A stretch of DNA of 64,000 nucleotides from Bacillota bacterium (GCA_023426245.1 JAFABB010000003.1:140157-204156), one strand, 5' to 3'. Counted from the stretch's first letter, positions 32,723-42,038 are shown. Notes: generated by a model from the letters alone, not told the origin. Numbers and translations: made by a program.

Positions 32723-34630
32723 TTAAGGATAAACTTCCAATTCGGCAATCTGTCCGGCTGTCGCCCCGCTATTTGAAGTAAAAATGAGCCGCAGGTACCG
32801 GATATTTATAGTGGCAAAAGTCACGGTTACCATATTGGAGTTGGTGTCGGGATCAAAAGTATAGGTGTTGGAATCGGCGATGGTGGTAAAATTGTTGCCT
32901 TCCGTACTGCTGAGGATTGAAAATGTTTGAGTCCGCATTCCCCATATCCGGTTGGGATTCAATTTGATTTTTACACTGCTGACTCCGGTTATACCGCCCA
33001 AATCCAGATCGACAGTATTGGGATAAGAACCGGCAGCCCCCTCCCAGTAAGTAGTATCACTCCCATCTGTGGTATTGATAGGGAGGTAATTTTGAATCAC
33101 ACTGTCAGCGGTGACCTTTTTATCCAGAGCCAAGTTTGCAATCACTGGTTTTGGTGCCGGGGTTGGAGTAGATGCGGGTGTAACCGTCGGAAGTGGAGTT
33201 GCATTACCAAACATAATATGTTTGGCAAATTCATTGGTTTGAATTTTTCCATTTTCGAGAGTAGTGACTTCTGTCCCCATGATGTTAACATGATGGATAT
33301 AAATATTTTCCACAGTATGGGTTGCGTCATAGCCCTCAATTCTTGAACTGGGGAAATTACCGCCCAGGACTTTGACATTTTTTATATAGACATCCCTGAT
33401 ATTGCCACGGGTGTTGCCACCAAATACCGATGGTCCGATCCAAAGGTCGATTAGATAGTTTGCTCCATCTCCATGCCCCATTTGGGCATCTTCAACAGTT
33501 ATATTTTCGTAATGGATATCGCTGACCAGGGCATTATCCGAATTATGGAGGCTGATAACCGGTTTGTGGAAGTTATGGAGTACGGTAATGTTTTTAAAAG
33601 TAATATGTTGAATATTGTAGGATCTTGTTTCATAACCCACTTCACATGATTGGGCCAAATCGGTCCAGATTTGAATATTGTCGAAAACATAATCAGAGGC
33701 CTCACCATCATAGCCTTTAGCGACTAAACTATCATCCCATGACCTGACAAAGCAATCGCTACACTTAAAATTATCGCATGATTGGACCGTGATTCCGTCG
33801 CCATTGGGGCGGGCGGAAATGATTTTAACGTTGTTAAAAGTAACATTGGCGGATTGATAAGCTTCTAAAGACCAGGCGGAAGGGTTAAATATACAAATGC
33901 CATCCACCGTAACATGATTACTATTTCGAATGCTAATGGGACAGCGGGTGTCGGTCCAGCGGTCATAAATACTACCGTCAAGAATTCCCCGGCCGATGAT
34001 TTTGACGTTGTGGACTTTTGCCGGGGTGATCCAACCGTAAACAACAGCCCCTCCTGCGATATAAACCGTTTGGTTGCTGGTTACATCGATTTGTCCCACT
34101 TTATAAGTCCCGGGAGGGAAATAAATCACGTCCGGACTTTTAGGACTGGGCGGATTAATTTCCAAGGGGTTTGCAAAAAGATGTAAGGCCCGATGGATAC
34201 TGTTATTGATTTCAATCGTTAATTTGGCCGGTTTATTTAATTGGAAAACGATCGTATCAGTTTTAATAATCGGTTTAATTCCGAGTGAAAGCGGCCGGAT
34301 CGTAACCGAATTGATTTTAATCTTGGGTGCCCGGATTTTAATTGTAACGGGTCCACCACCAAAGTCGAAGTAGGTAGCCGGAGTTGTCTCCAGAGTGGGA
34401 TTCTTAGAATAGGTCCGGTTGGTGTTGACTTCAGTATCGTAAACAAATAATTTGGTATTATTGACCCAAACCTCACGATCGGTTGCCGACGGTGATTCTA
34501 CCGGACCAGGATAGGTTTTTACAATGGTACTTGCGCGAATAATACTGGGCAGGATGTAGTAAATCGTAATAACAGCAATAATCGTAACCGATAATATTAA
34601 AAATTTCCGACTGATGAAATGATGTAACAT
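32723..34630 (-). CDS. Secreted GH28-like beta-helix enzyme with an F5/8C carbohydrate-binding domain
   Basis: About 635 residues. An N-terminal membrane anchor or signal (residues 9-33) is followed by a beta-sandwich-like region, a right-handed beta-helix with GxGILDG (GRGILDGSIYDRW), ARPNGDGI and WDDSLVAKG (positions of the GH28 catalytic Asp pair), a Pro/Thr linker (TVTPASTPTPAPKP) and a C-terminal discoidin-type (F5/8C) domain with WEGAAGSYPNTVDLDLGG. Family role: cleaves galacturonan- or dextran-like polymers outside the cell. The histidine usual after the Asp pair is not clearly placed (GYETRSYN instead of GHG), so the exact family is uncertain. ATG 34630 follows AAAGGAGG. Confidence 0.75.
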   Translation of the reverse strand: MLHHFISRKFLILSVTIIAVITIYYILPSIIRASTIVKTYPGPVESPSATDREVWVNNTKLFVYDTEVNTNRTYSKNPTLETTPATYFDFGGGPVTIKIRAPKIKINSVTIRPLSLGIKPIIKTDTIVFQLNKPAKLTIEINNSIHRALHLFANPLEINPPSPKSPDVIYFPPGTYKVGQIDVTSNQTVYIAGGAVVYGWITPAKVHNVKIIGRGILDGSIYDRWTDTRCPISIRNSNHVTVDGICIFNPSAWSLEAYQSANVTFNNVKIISARPNGDGITVQSCDNFKCSDCFVRSWDDSLVAKGYDGEASDYVFDNIQIWTDLAQSCEVGYETRSYNIQHITFKNITVLHNFHKPVISLHNSDNALVSDIHYENITVEDAQMGHGDGANYLIDLWIGPSVFGGNTRGNIRDVYIKNVKVLGGNFPSSRIEGYDATHTVENIYIHHVNIMGTEVTTLENGKIQTNEFAKHIMFGNATPLPTVTPASTPTPAPKPVIANLALDKKVTADSVIQNYLPINTTDGSDTTYWEGAAGSYPNTVDLDLGGITGVSSVKIKLNPNRIWGMRTQTFSILSSTEGNNFTTIADSNTYTFDPDTNSNMVTVTFATINIRYLRLIFTSNSGATAGQIAELEVYP

Positions 34631-34830
34631 GTTTACCTCCTTTAACAAAATCCTACATCAAGTATATTACAAAAATTTCTTGAATAAGTTGTTTTTTGGG
34701 GCTCGGAAGATGGTTTTTTTCGACTAAAAGGAATTGTGGATTTATCATAGAATATTGAATATATTCTGACAGACGTTTTCCTTGGATTTCACCACCATTT
34801 ATGAATATTTTCATAACCGAGGAGCAATCA

Positions 34831-36069
34831 ATGTTTACGACCTATCAGAAATTGAATCTGAGTTTTCGAAAGATAGTTGTAAGCCCTAAGCCTGTTTCTT
34901 TTCAAATCCACAATGATTATGAAATCTTTTTTTTGCTGTCAGGACAGGGAAGCATTACAGTTGAGCAAACAGTTTATCGGATGAAACCAGGCGATCTTGT
35001 CATCATCAACAATAGTGAAATTCACCAAGACTTTTTGACCGAAGAAAAGACCGGGGAATATATTGAAATACAATTTGCTCCCGATTTATTGGCACCTTTT
35101 TCCCAGACTTTTAATTTGTACCATTGTTTCTTGAATAGGCTCAAAGGAAAACAGAATCAGTTAATTCTCAGCAAACCGCAGAAGGAGAAGATCTCCAAAT
35201 TACTCCAAAAAATTGAAAACCTATTTAAGAATCCCTTTTATGCTGATGAGGTGCTTAAGTATACGGCTTTAATCGAACTGGTTTTTTATATTAACCGCTT
35301 ATTTTTAAATTTTTCACCCAGAGAGGAAAGGCTTAATCTTCCTGAACACCTAAGCGCCATTTTAGAATACATTGATGATAACATCCCCAATAACTTGTCC
35401 TTAGACATCCTTGAGAAGATGTTCTATATCAATAAATCCTATTTGGGACGTTTATTTCAAAAGCATCTCAATGTAAGTATTCATGAGTATATCGTCCTAC
35501 AGCGAATCGCCAGAGCGAAAGAATTGCTCATGGATGGTTATAATGCGCAAGATGCCGGTCGACTTTCAGGTTTTAACGATTATTCCAACTTTAGTAAGAT
35601 GTTTAAGAAAGTTATCCATATATCCCCTTCGGAATATTTTAAAAATCGGCATGATGAAACTTTTAATACCGGAATCTATAGGCCGTACCGTAACCGATCC
35701 GCTCTAAAACTTCCGGATTTAATTGTGACTGACCTCGTTTGGGAACCAAAACATCCGCTTGCTGGAGATAAGCTCATCTTTAAAGCAGTGGTTAAAAATA
35801 TTGGAACCGGTTCTGTCCCTATGGGAGTGATTTTGGGAGTGGGGTTCAGGGTGGATGAATATACGGAAACTTGGTCGGATAATTATACTTTAGGACTAGC
35901 CCCCGGGGAATCGATTTTATTGGATGCCAATAATGGACAGGCCGGGATATCGACTTGGAATGCGCTGTCAGGATCCCACCAGGTAGTTGCGCATGCGGAT
36001 GATATTGGTAGAATTGAGGAACTCGACAAGGATAATAACCAATTGGTGAAGGCGTTACAGGTAGATTAA
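34831..36069 (+). CDS. AraC-family regulator fused to a C-terminal CARDB-like domain
   Basis: 412 residues. An N-terminal cupin sugar-sensor-type domain (HNDYEIFFLLSGQG, about 28-100) and an AraC double HTH (about 173-272; LSLDILEKMFYINKSYLGRLF and AGRLSGFNDYSNFSKMFKK) form a typical regulator. About 120 further residues from LPDLIVTDLVWEPKHP to DKDNNQL match the CARDB domain usually seen in secreted adhesins and glycoside hydrolases. No membrane helix or signal is visible, so the protein should be cytoplasmic. Start ATG 34831 follows GAGGAG; a second start at 34801 is weaker. It is divergent from the GH28-like gene and likely controls it. Confidence 0.85.
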   Translation: MFTTYQKLNLSFRKIVVSPKPVSFQIHNDYEIFFLLSGQGSITVEQTVYRMKPGDLVIINNSEIHQDFLTEEKTGEYIEIQFAPDLLAPFSQTFNLYHCFLNRLKGKQNQLILSKPQKEKISKLLQKIENLFKNPFYADEVLKYTALIELVFYINRLFLNFSPREERLNLPEHLSAILEYIDDNIPNNLSLDILEKMFYINKSYLGRLFQKHLNVSIHEYIVLQRIARAKELLMDGYNAQDAGRLSGFNDYSNFSKMFKKVIHISPSEYFKNRHDETFNTGIYRPYRNRSALKLPDLIVTDLVWEPKHPLAGDKLIFKAVVKNIGTGSVPMGVILGVGFRVDEYTETWSDNYTLGLAPGESILLDANNGQAGISTWNALSGSHQVVAHADDIGRIEELDKDNNQLVKALQVD

Positions 36070-36105
36070 TCCTAACAGACCCGGGAAGGCTGATTTATGA
36101 TATCT

Positions 36106-36837
36106 TCATCTAGAACCAAGGCCTGATTTTGTTAAGATTTTATTTTTGAATATAAATCCTAAAATCAGCAATAAGCTAATGATAGAAAGCCCAATGAATA
36201 GAGGTTGGTAAGTTTGTTCCCGCAGATTGGCGCCGATATATGATGAAACTAGGATACTGGGCGTTCTGGCGATTAAGACTATCAGGAATGACTTTAGAAT
36301 CCGGGTTGTTGTAAAACCGACAATGTAAGTAAGAGCGTCTTTCGGTAAGCCCGGTATTAAGAAAAGCGTAAACAAAATACCTTCGAAAAAAGGGCTTTGT
36401 TGAGTCGATTGAAACTTCTCCCGATACTTCGCAGGCAGTAGTTTGTCGATGAACGGCAGCCCGAAGCGACGAGCCACCCCGAAAGCAACCAGAGTCCCTA
36501 GACCAATAACCAGCATTGAACAGATTGTTCCCGGAACCATGCCATATAGATACCCTCCGGTAAATAAAAACGTTTCACTGGGAATTGGCGTCAAAACCAT
36601 CAATAATGTCAGGAAGATGACATAAACGATCATACTGAAAGAACCGTAAAACTTGAGGTATTGATCGAGCTTGTCGGGATTATTCACAATGGAGATAAAG
36701 GTTGTTCCTTCCTGGATAAAGAACATTATGAATAAAGCCAGGAAGAGTCCGCCGGAAATTAACCTGAACCATGAATGATTTTTTTTAACGGTCCGGATAT
36801 TTTGATTATCCAAATGAATCCTCACTTTGATAAACAT
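36106..36837 (-). CDS. TVP38/TMEM64 (DedA-like) membrane protein, copy 2
   Basis: 243 residues. It shares with the copy at 27347 the PIPSETFLFTGGYLYG loop, the PGLPKDALTYIVGFT loop and a SSYIGANLREQ end, so the two are paralogues. Helices span about residues 22-40, 60-90, 100-120, 150-170, 180-200 and 210-230. The start is uncertain: ATG 36837 lacks a strong ribosome site. It is convergent with the AraC-CARDB gene. The family acts in membrane-lipid trafficking or scrambling. Confidence 0.85.
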   Translation of the reverse strand: MFIKVRIHLDNQNIRTVKKNHSWFRLISGGLFLALFIMFFIQEGTTFISIVNNPDKLDQYLKFYGSFSMIVYVIFLTLLMVLTPIPSETFLFTGGYLYGMVPGTICSMLVIGLGTLVAFGVARRFGLPFIDKLLPAKYREKFQSTQQSPFFEGILFTLFLIPGLPKDALTYIVGFTTTRILKSFLIVLIARTPSILVSSYIGANLREQTYQPLFIGLSIISLLLILGFIFKNKILTKSGLGSR

Positions 36838-37038
36838 TTTCTAATTTGAGTATATTGGATGTTTATAAAATAGAGGTTATCTTTTGATTAAGATCTGGAG
36901 CGGTGGTTGTCGCACAATGGGGAATTTGTCGGGGCAGATTGGCTGGATTTATTTATTTTCATTGGGTCGTAATCGATATATCGTAAAATGATTTGTACGA
37001 TATTCACCAGATATAATCTCTGAGACGGATTTCGGTGA

Positions 37039-37311
37039 TTAAGAAAAAAGTCCCCCTGATGCGCTTTCTTCTTTTTCCCCTTTTTGATTCAAGGCGTCAC
37101 AAATCCGCTGGCTAATTTCAATTTGAATTTGTTGAGCCTCAAGTATAGCTTGTAATCGCTGATCCAAATTGGTTTCAATTCGGAGGACAGCCGTTTCGAT
37201 ATTATCAATTCTTTGGAAGAGCTGGTTCGTTGTTTGACGAATTTCGCTACTCTCCTGTTTCAAACCTTCCAATATTTCCAATAAAAGCTCTTGAAACCTC
37301 TCGTTTTCCAT
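37039..37311 (-). CDS. Coiled-coil protein of unknown function
   Basis: About 90 residues, almost entirely predicted alpha-helical coiled coil, with a heptad pattern of Ile/Leu (EILEGLKQESSEIRQTTNQLF and RIDNIETAVLRIETNLDQRL). The start is taken as the ATG at 37311, which has GTGAGGA with a 6-nt gap; an ATG two codons upstream is adjacent to that site. A Gly/Ser C-terminal tail follows. No domain beyond the coil is seen; a scaffold or a short partner of a larger protein is possible. Confidence 0.6.
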   Translation of the reverse strand: MENERFQELLLEILEGLKQESSEIRQTTNQLFQRIDNIETAVLRIETNLDQRLQAILEAQQIQIEISQRICDALNQKGEKEESASGGLFS

Positions 37312-37346
37312 TGCCATTCCTCACTTTCTATTTTTTTGTTTCGATT

Positions 37347-37391
37347 TAAAAGAGCCTTTAGGAGCAGGAACTATCTTCCCTAAAAGCTCTT
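37347..37391. other. Imperfect hairpin between deoD and the coiled-coil gene
   Basis: AAGAGCCTTTAGG and CCTAAAAGCTCTT pair over 13 bp with one mismatch around a 17-nt loop. On the minus strand it follows the stop of deoD by about 70 nt and could attenuate read-through into the coiled-coil gene. It contains GCTTTTAG, also a word in the 21-nt array. Confidence 0.4.
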
Positions 37392-37459
37392 ATGTGTAAA
37401 ACAACCGTTTAAGATGTTCCTTGGAAGAAAATTGTTGCACAATGAATTTGACGATATGG

Positions 37460-38167
37460 TTAGGCCAGTTCCAAAGCTATTTCCATCATCTGAGTAAAGG
37501 AAGTCTGCCTTTCCTCAGGGGTAGTGGCCTCATGGGTCACTAAAGAATCGGATACCGTTAGAATGCATAAGGCATTAACTCCGGCATAGGCAGCATTCAT
37601 ATACAAGGCGGCGGCCTCCATTTCAATAGCGAGTACGCCCATCTTAGCCCACTTTTTCCAGGAATCCGGATCGGCATCATAGAAAGTGTCGGAGGAAAGA
37701 ATATTACCTACTTGAATCGGAATATTTTTTTGGGCGGCGATTTCGACAGTTTTTCTTATTAACTCCCAGGAAGCGGTCGGTGCATAAGTACCGGGTAATT
37801 GATATTGGGAACCATAATTGGAATTGGTGGAGGCTGATAAGCCGACCACAATATCCCTGAGATGGACTTCGGGGCGTAATGAACCACAGGAGCCAATCCG
37901 GATCAAGTTTTTAACATCATAAAAATGAATGAGTTCATAGGAATAAATGCCGATGGACGGCATCCCCATTCCCGTTCCCATTACCGATATTTTTCTACCG
38001 TGATAGGTCCCGGTGAAACCGGACATATTACGAACACCATTGAATTGCACAGGGTTTTCCAAATAGTTTTCAGCAATAAACTTGGCCCGTAAGGGATCTC
38101 CGGGAAGCAAAACCGTACTAGCGATGGTTCCCAGGTTGCCAACTTCAATATGAGGGGTCGGAATCAT
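37460..38167 (-). CDS. deoD: Purine-nucleoside phosphorylase, DeoD type
   Basis: 235 residues, exactly the length of bacterial hexameric DeoD. It phosphorolyses purine (deoxy)nucleosides to base and (deoxy)ribose-1-phosphate. Landmarks: STVLLPGDPLRAKFIAENYL, VMGTGMGMPSIGIYSYEL, IRIGSCGS (phosphate), AIEMEAAALYM (Glu-Met-Glu, sugar) and TVSDSL (catalytic Asp near 204). Start ATG 38167 follows GGAGTGATACC; an upstream open frame to 38260 has no site. It complements the Udp/DeoB locus 25 kb away, giving a complete purine and pyrimidine nucleoside salvage path. Confidence 0.95.
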   Translation of the reverse strand: MIPTPHIEVGNLGTIASTVLLPGDPLRAKFIAENYLENPVQFNGVRNMSGFTGTYHGRKISVMGTGMGMPSIGIYSYELIHFYDVKNLIRIGSCGSLRPEVHLRDIVVGLSASTNSNYGSQYQLPGTYAPTASWELIRKTVEIAAQKNIPIQVGNILSSDTFYDADPDSWKKWAKMGVLAIEMEAAALYMNAAYAGVNALCILTVSDSLVTHEATTPEERQTSFTQMMEIALELA

Positions 38168-38345
38168 GGTATCACTCCAATTTATTGGTATCAGAACTAA
38201 CATTCTACGAAACGTTTCCAATATCCTGCCTGGGATATCATACCTGTACCTGTTATTCATTTCGCATACCCAATGTTACCGGCCTAATATTAATCAACCA
38301 TCGCTTTCCTGAGGGATATATTATTATAAAAAATATTTCGCGGAA

Positions 38346-39428
38346 ATGGGGTTTTACCAAATGAGAAATCCTGAAGATGTAGAATATTTAGTTACATCCG
38401 AGCTTTTGGATTATTCGGCTCTAAATCAAGACAAAACTTTAAATTTACTGAGAAAATATCAATTTGGATTATGCCTTTGCGTGCATGAAGAGCAATTAAA
38501 CAATCAGCTGCATCTCATTTGCAGGGCATGCCAAAATTCCGGAATTCCACTTATTCTTTGGCCATTGTTATCGGAAAGCAAAGGCCTTTATCTCAATAAA
38601 TATTCAGTGAAGGCATATAATCAATATTTGGATAAATTGTTTCAGTGGTTAGATGAACATAAACACATTATTTACGGGCTATTGGTTGATTGTGAGCCCG
38701 ATTATGAGGCGCCGAAACCGGAGTCCTTTTCACCGGTCCTCGCTAATATCTGGGATAATTTGCGGGACTTGGATGAGACGGCTTTTAACGCTGCGATCCA
38801 AGAATTCAGGCAAATCATCAAAAAGATCAAATCCCATGACTGTAAGGCTATTGGGGCGGCTATGCCTTTTGTATGCAATGACGTTTTAGAAAAAAGCCAG
38901 GCTTGGCAAGATTATTGGGGCGGCCCGGTAGTCGGCCTCGACTGGGATATGATCGTATTTATGCTGTTTGGAAGCTGGTTTGTACAAATGGGTATGGATT
39001 GGCCTACGGCTCATTATCTAATTTATGATTACACGAAAGCTATCAAAAAGATATGGCAGGGTAAAGCCGTGGTAGCTTTAGGAGTAACCGCTCCCGGAAC
39101 TGGGGCTGAAAGCGCAATATACCGCACGCCGGAAGAGTTGGCCACTGCGGTTTCGGTGGTAAAAGCCGCCACAATGAAGAGAATTGGCATTTATGATCTC
39201 AAAGGCATTATCGAGTCGAAAGATCCGGAATCTTGGTTTCGGCAGATCAAGAATGCTCCTCCCCTAAAACCGGAAACCCTTTCCTTGCATAAGGGGCGTA
39301 AAATTCAATATTGGAAAATTGGATTGTATAAATGTTTTGTCAAAATAGTCGGCGATATTCTGGAACAAATAAGGTCTTCCAAAACTTTGATTCGGCAGTT
39401 TTTCCGGAAATTGAAAAATTGTTATTGA
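38346..39428 (+). CDS. Barrel-like protein of unknown function
   Basis: About 355-360 residues, no signal peptide, no transmembrane segment. The pattern of alternating strands and helices with acidic strand ends (GLLVDCEPDYE near residue 112, GLDWDMIVFM near 200, VVALGVTAPGTG near 243) suggests a TIM barrel of the glycoside-hydrolase or chitinase-like type. I cannot assign a family, and no Glu pair can be called catalytic with confidence. The start is ATG 38346 (weak site) or 38361 (GGGG 8 nt upstream). It is divergent from deoD and followed by the small ORF unit. Confidence 0.55.
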   Translation: MGFYQMRNPEDVEYLVTSELLDYSALNQDKTLNLLRKYQFGLCLCVHEEQLNNQLHLICRACQNSGIPLILWPLLSESKGLYLNKYSVKAYNQYLDKLFQWLDEHKHIIYGLLVDCEPDYEAPKPESFSPVLANIWDNLRDLDETAFNAAIQEFRQIIKKIKSHDCKAIGAAMPFVCNDVLEKSQAWQDYWGGPVVGLDWDMIVFMLFGSWFVQMGMDWPTAHYLIYDYTKAIKKIWQGKAVVALGVTAPGTGAESAIYRTPEELATAVSVVKAATMKRIGIYDLKGIIESKDPESWFRQIKNAPPLKPETLSLHKGRKIQYWKIGLYKCFVKIVGDILEQIRSSKTLIRQFFRKLKNCY

Positions 39429-39454
39429 CGCCATTAATTTCCATATGGTACTAT
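39425..39454 (+). promoter_or_regulatory. Extended -10 promoter of a small ORF
   Basis: TTGACG (39425-39430), an 18-nt spacer and TACTAT (39449-39454) preceded by TGG, an extended -10 element. The start lies about 35 nt before the microprotein's ATG. Confidence 0.55.
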
Positions 39455-39488
39455 ACCAAAAGATGTAAGTTTTATGGAGGTGCATATC

Positions 39489-39599
39489 ATGACCGGTTCT
39501 TTATTGCAACAAGCGGATGGGAAACTTGACCATCTTCAAAGGAAGGTTTATCGCTTTTCTAATGACCGGTCTTTTTTGGTGTCGGTGGCGCTCGTGTAG
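39489..39599 (+). CDS. Unlisted 36-codon ORF with strong ribosome site
   Basis: ATG 39489 follows TATGGAGGTGCATATC, among the strongest ribosome sites in the window. The peptide begins MTGSLLQQADGK and ends in a hydrophobic FLVSVALV. A promoter lies upstream and a terminator at 39646, so it has every part of a small transcription unit. After the stop a 47-nt segment contains GCGCTCGTGTAGCGC, a short hairpin covering the stop region. No family is recognised; a leader peptide, a small regulatory protein or a dual-function RNA are all possible. It precedes rtcB by 143 nt. Confidence 0.5.
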   Translation: MTGSLLQQADGKLDHLQRKVYRFSNDRSFLVSVALV

Positions 39600-39645
39600 C
39601 GCGTATTCACATATCTCCAATCGAAGACGGGAATTCAGGATATGG

Positions 39646-39680
39646 AAACCTTCCAAGTGTAGCGGAAGGTTTTTTATTTT
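39646..39680 (+). terminator. Terminator of the small ORF unit
   Basis: AAACCTTCC and GGAAGGTTT form a 9-bp stem with a 9-nt loop followed by TTTATTTT. Confidence 0.85.
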
Positions 39681-39742
39681 ACTATCTTTGCAGATAAAAA
39701 GCCTGTTCAATCATGAATAATAAAAAAAGGATGTTTTAGATT

Positions 39743-40993
39743 ATGTTTATTCAATACCATCAGGAGAAACAAAAAATACCGATTAAGGTGTGGCTTAGAA
39801 AGCAAGAAGAATTGGAGGCGGAGTGTCAGAGACAGGCCGTAAACTTAGCGAATCTACCCTTTGCATTTGGGCATATCGCTTTAATGCCGGATACCCACGC
39901 CGGATATGGAATGCCTATTGGCGGCGTTTTAGCGACGGAAAATGTGATCGTCCCCAATGCTGTTGGCGTTGACATTGGTTGCGGTATGGGGTTCATTCAT
40001 ACCAACATTCCCGTGAGCCTATTGCGAAATGTGAATACTCCCAACGGTAAATTGGTGCGGCAAATTATCGGCGCGATTATGCGCGAGGTCCCAACTGGTT
40101 TTGCCCATCATAAACAACCCCAGGAATGCGCAGCTCTCGATCGCTTTGAACCGGAATCCTTCGGACTCCCTTTCCCTCAAGAGTTATTGGGAGAGATTGA
40201 TGAAGGATATTATCAAGTAGGTACTTTGGGTGGAGGGAACCATTTTATCGAGTTGCAAGAGGATGAAGAAGGGCGTTTGGCGTTGATGTTGCATTCTGGT
40301 TCCCGGAACTTCGGTTATAAGATTTGCAACTATTATAATCAACTTGCCAAATCATTGAACCGGGAATGGCGGAGTAGAGGAATGGAAGTGTCGCCTGAGT
40401 GGGATTTGGCGTATTTGCCTCTGGATACGGATGAAGGGAAAGCCTACAGTGTTTGGATGAATTTGGCTCTGGAGTTTGCCAATGAGAACCGGCAGTTGAT
40501 GATGGAACGGATCAAAAATATTGTTTTTAATTGTGTCAAGAAATATGTCGGCTTTAGTGGAATCGAAATCACTATGGAAGTCAACGCCCATCATAATTAT
40601 GCCACCCCCGAAGAACATTTTGGCAAACAGGTTTGGGTGCACCGTAAAGGGGCGATTCGGGCTGAAGCGGGAGAACTGGGAATCATACCGGGAGCCATGG
40701 GCTCCAATAGTTATATTGTTGAAGGGCTTGGGAATCCGGATAGCTTTTGTTCTTCTTCCCACGGGGCCGGTAGGAAAATGGGCCGTAAAGAAGCGGAAAG
40801 AAAATTTCGTTATCAGGATGTCTTACAAGATTTGGATAAGATGAACATTACTTTAGGGACTCCGAGAAAAAACAAAATTAGCGATGAATGCCGCTGGGCT
40901 TATAAAGATATTGAGCGGGTTATTGGGGACGAAAGGGATTTGGTGAGGCCCATTATGCGATTAAAGACAGTGGCGGTGGTGAAGGGGAGTTAA
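39743..40993 (+). CDS. rtcB: RtcB-family RNA ligase
   Basis: 416 residues, in range for the RtcB (RtcB2-type) ligases that join 2',3'-cyclic phosphate (or 3'-phosphate) and 5'-OH RNA ends using GTP and Mn2+. GVDIGCGM (about residue 76) supplies metal ligands, GGGNHFIELQ (about 158) and NAHHNYA (about 274) further metal ligands, and GSMGSNSYIVEG with the C-terminal KG-rich end supply nucleotide contacts. Here the motif reads GAMGSNSYIVEG. AAAAGGATG precedes ATG 39743. No RtcA or archease gene is adjacent. Confidence 0.93.
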   Translation: MFIQYHQEKQKIPIKVWLRKQEELEAECQRQAVNLANLPFAFGHIALMPDTHAGYGMPIGGVLATENVIVPNAVGVDIGCGMGFIHTNIPVSLLRNVNTPNGKLVRQIIGAIMREVPTGFAHHKQPQECAALDRFEPESFGLPFPQELLGEIDEGYYQVGTLGGGNHFIELQEDEEGRLALMLHSGSRNFGYKICNYYNQLAKSLNREWRSRGMEVSPEWDLAYLPLDTDEGKAYSVWMNLALEFANENRQLMMERIKNIVFNCVKKYVGFSGIEITMEVNAHHNYATPEEHFGKQVWVHRKGAIRAEAGELGIIPGAMGSNSYIVEGLGNPDSFCSSSHGAGRKMGRKEAERKFRYQDVLQDLDKMNITLGTPRKNKISDECRWAYKDIERVIGDERDLVRPIMRLKTVAVVKGS

Positions 40994-41171
40994 TTTAGGA
41001 TTTTAGAAAAAAATTGTGTTGGGTTGGGAGGCTATCGATCATCTCATTGGTGTTAAAGCACCAGATGCCAATCAATACGTAAGGCATTAATATACATTTG
41101 GCGGCAATATGGTTTACATCTTGTTAATTTGACATAAAATATCATTTAGTTATATTATAATAACAAATATA

Positions 41172-41200
41172 TTGACAAAACCAATATATTTTTGTAATTA
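41172..41200 (+). promoter_or_regulatory. Sigma-A-type promoter of the 236-residue membrane protein gene
   Basis: TTGACA, a 17-nt spacer and TAATTA, with AT-rich DNA around and the gene starting 48 nt later at 41248. Confidence 0.55.
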
Positions 41201-41247
41201 AAAGAAGGAAAATTTAGGGATTTATAAGTCAAAAGGAGATTTTACTT

Positions 41248-41958
41248 ATGTTCAAAGGAATTCAAGCTTTCAATGGGAAAGGGTCAATTCAAGCGGGTAG
41301 TGAAGGAAAAATAGCTTTACTGCAAACTCAGAGCGTTCTTCAAAAAGGACTAAGGTTTTTTTTAATTGTTTGTCTTGTAAGTCTTTATCCATTGTACAGG
41401 ATTCTTCCAATTTGGGTGGCTTGGGAAAATAATATTTTGGAAAATGCTCAAGCAATAGTACTTTTTGGAGGATTTTTAATATCCTTGTATTTTGCTTATT
41501 TGGCTGCCCGCAGTAAGCGGAACAAATTCTGGTTGGCAGTGAGTCCTTTTTGGTTTATTTTATGGGGAAGAGAGATTAATTGGGGTCGGGTTTTTTTGAA
41601 ACCGATTGGTATGGAAAAAATCCATGGGCCAAAGTTTCCTCCGTTACACTCCTTATGGTATGGGCCAATAGTGAAGCCGTTACTTGTCTTTTGTATATTA
41701 TTAGGTTTTTATTTGCTTTTTAAATATCATGGCTATCACTTGCTTCGTCAATTATTTCATCAAAAAGGCTTTCCTATTTTTGAACTTACCATAGCTGTCT
41801 TGGTCATAGTGCTATCGCCTTTGGCAGAACATAATTATTCCCATTTATTCGGGATGCGTAACGAGTTAATGGAGGAGATATTAGAACTCATTTCCTATAT
41901 AGGGTTATTTATTTCACAACTGGATATTTTTTTTCAGACTCAGCAAGAAAATGTTTGA
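41248..41958 (+). CDS. Multi-pass membrane protein of unknown function
   Basis: 236 residues with five or six membrane helices (about 33-52, 63-86, 93-108, 145-165, 180-198 and 213-230). Conserved-looking motifs on loops are GREINWGRVFLKPIG (about 110-124) and LAEHNYSHLFG near 196, with several His, Glu and Trp residues that could bind metal. No characterised family is recognised. It is well expressed by its signals: promoter at 41172 and AAAAGGAG before ATG 41248. It ends in the AT-rich periodic array, not a classical terminator. Confidence 0.65.
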   Translation: MFKGIQAFNGKGSIQAGSEGKIALLQTQSVLQKGLRFFLIVCLVSLYPLYRILPIWVAWENNILENAQAIVLFGGFLISLYFAYLAARSKRNKFWLAVSPFWFILWGREINWGRVFLKPIGMEKIHGPKFPPLHSLWYGPIVKPLLVFCILLGFYLLFKYHGYHLLRQLFHQKGFPIFELTIAVLVIVLSPLAEHNYSHLFGMRNELMEEILELISYIGLFISQLDIFFQTQQENV

Positions 41959-42038
41959 ATCAAGTTATCGACCAGGCTCACTTGGGCCTGAAACTTTTTT
42001 TGAATTCTAAAGGGTATACAAATTTAACATCTTGTGAG

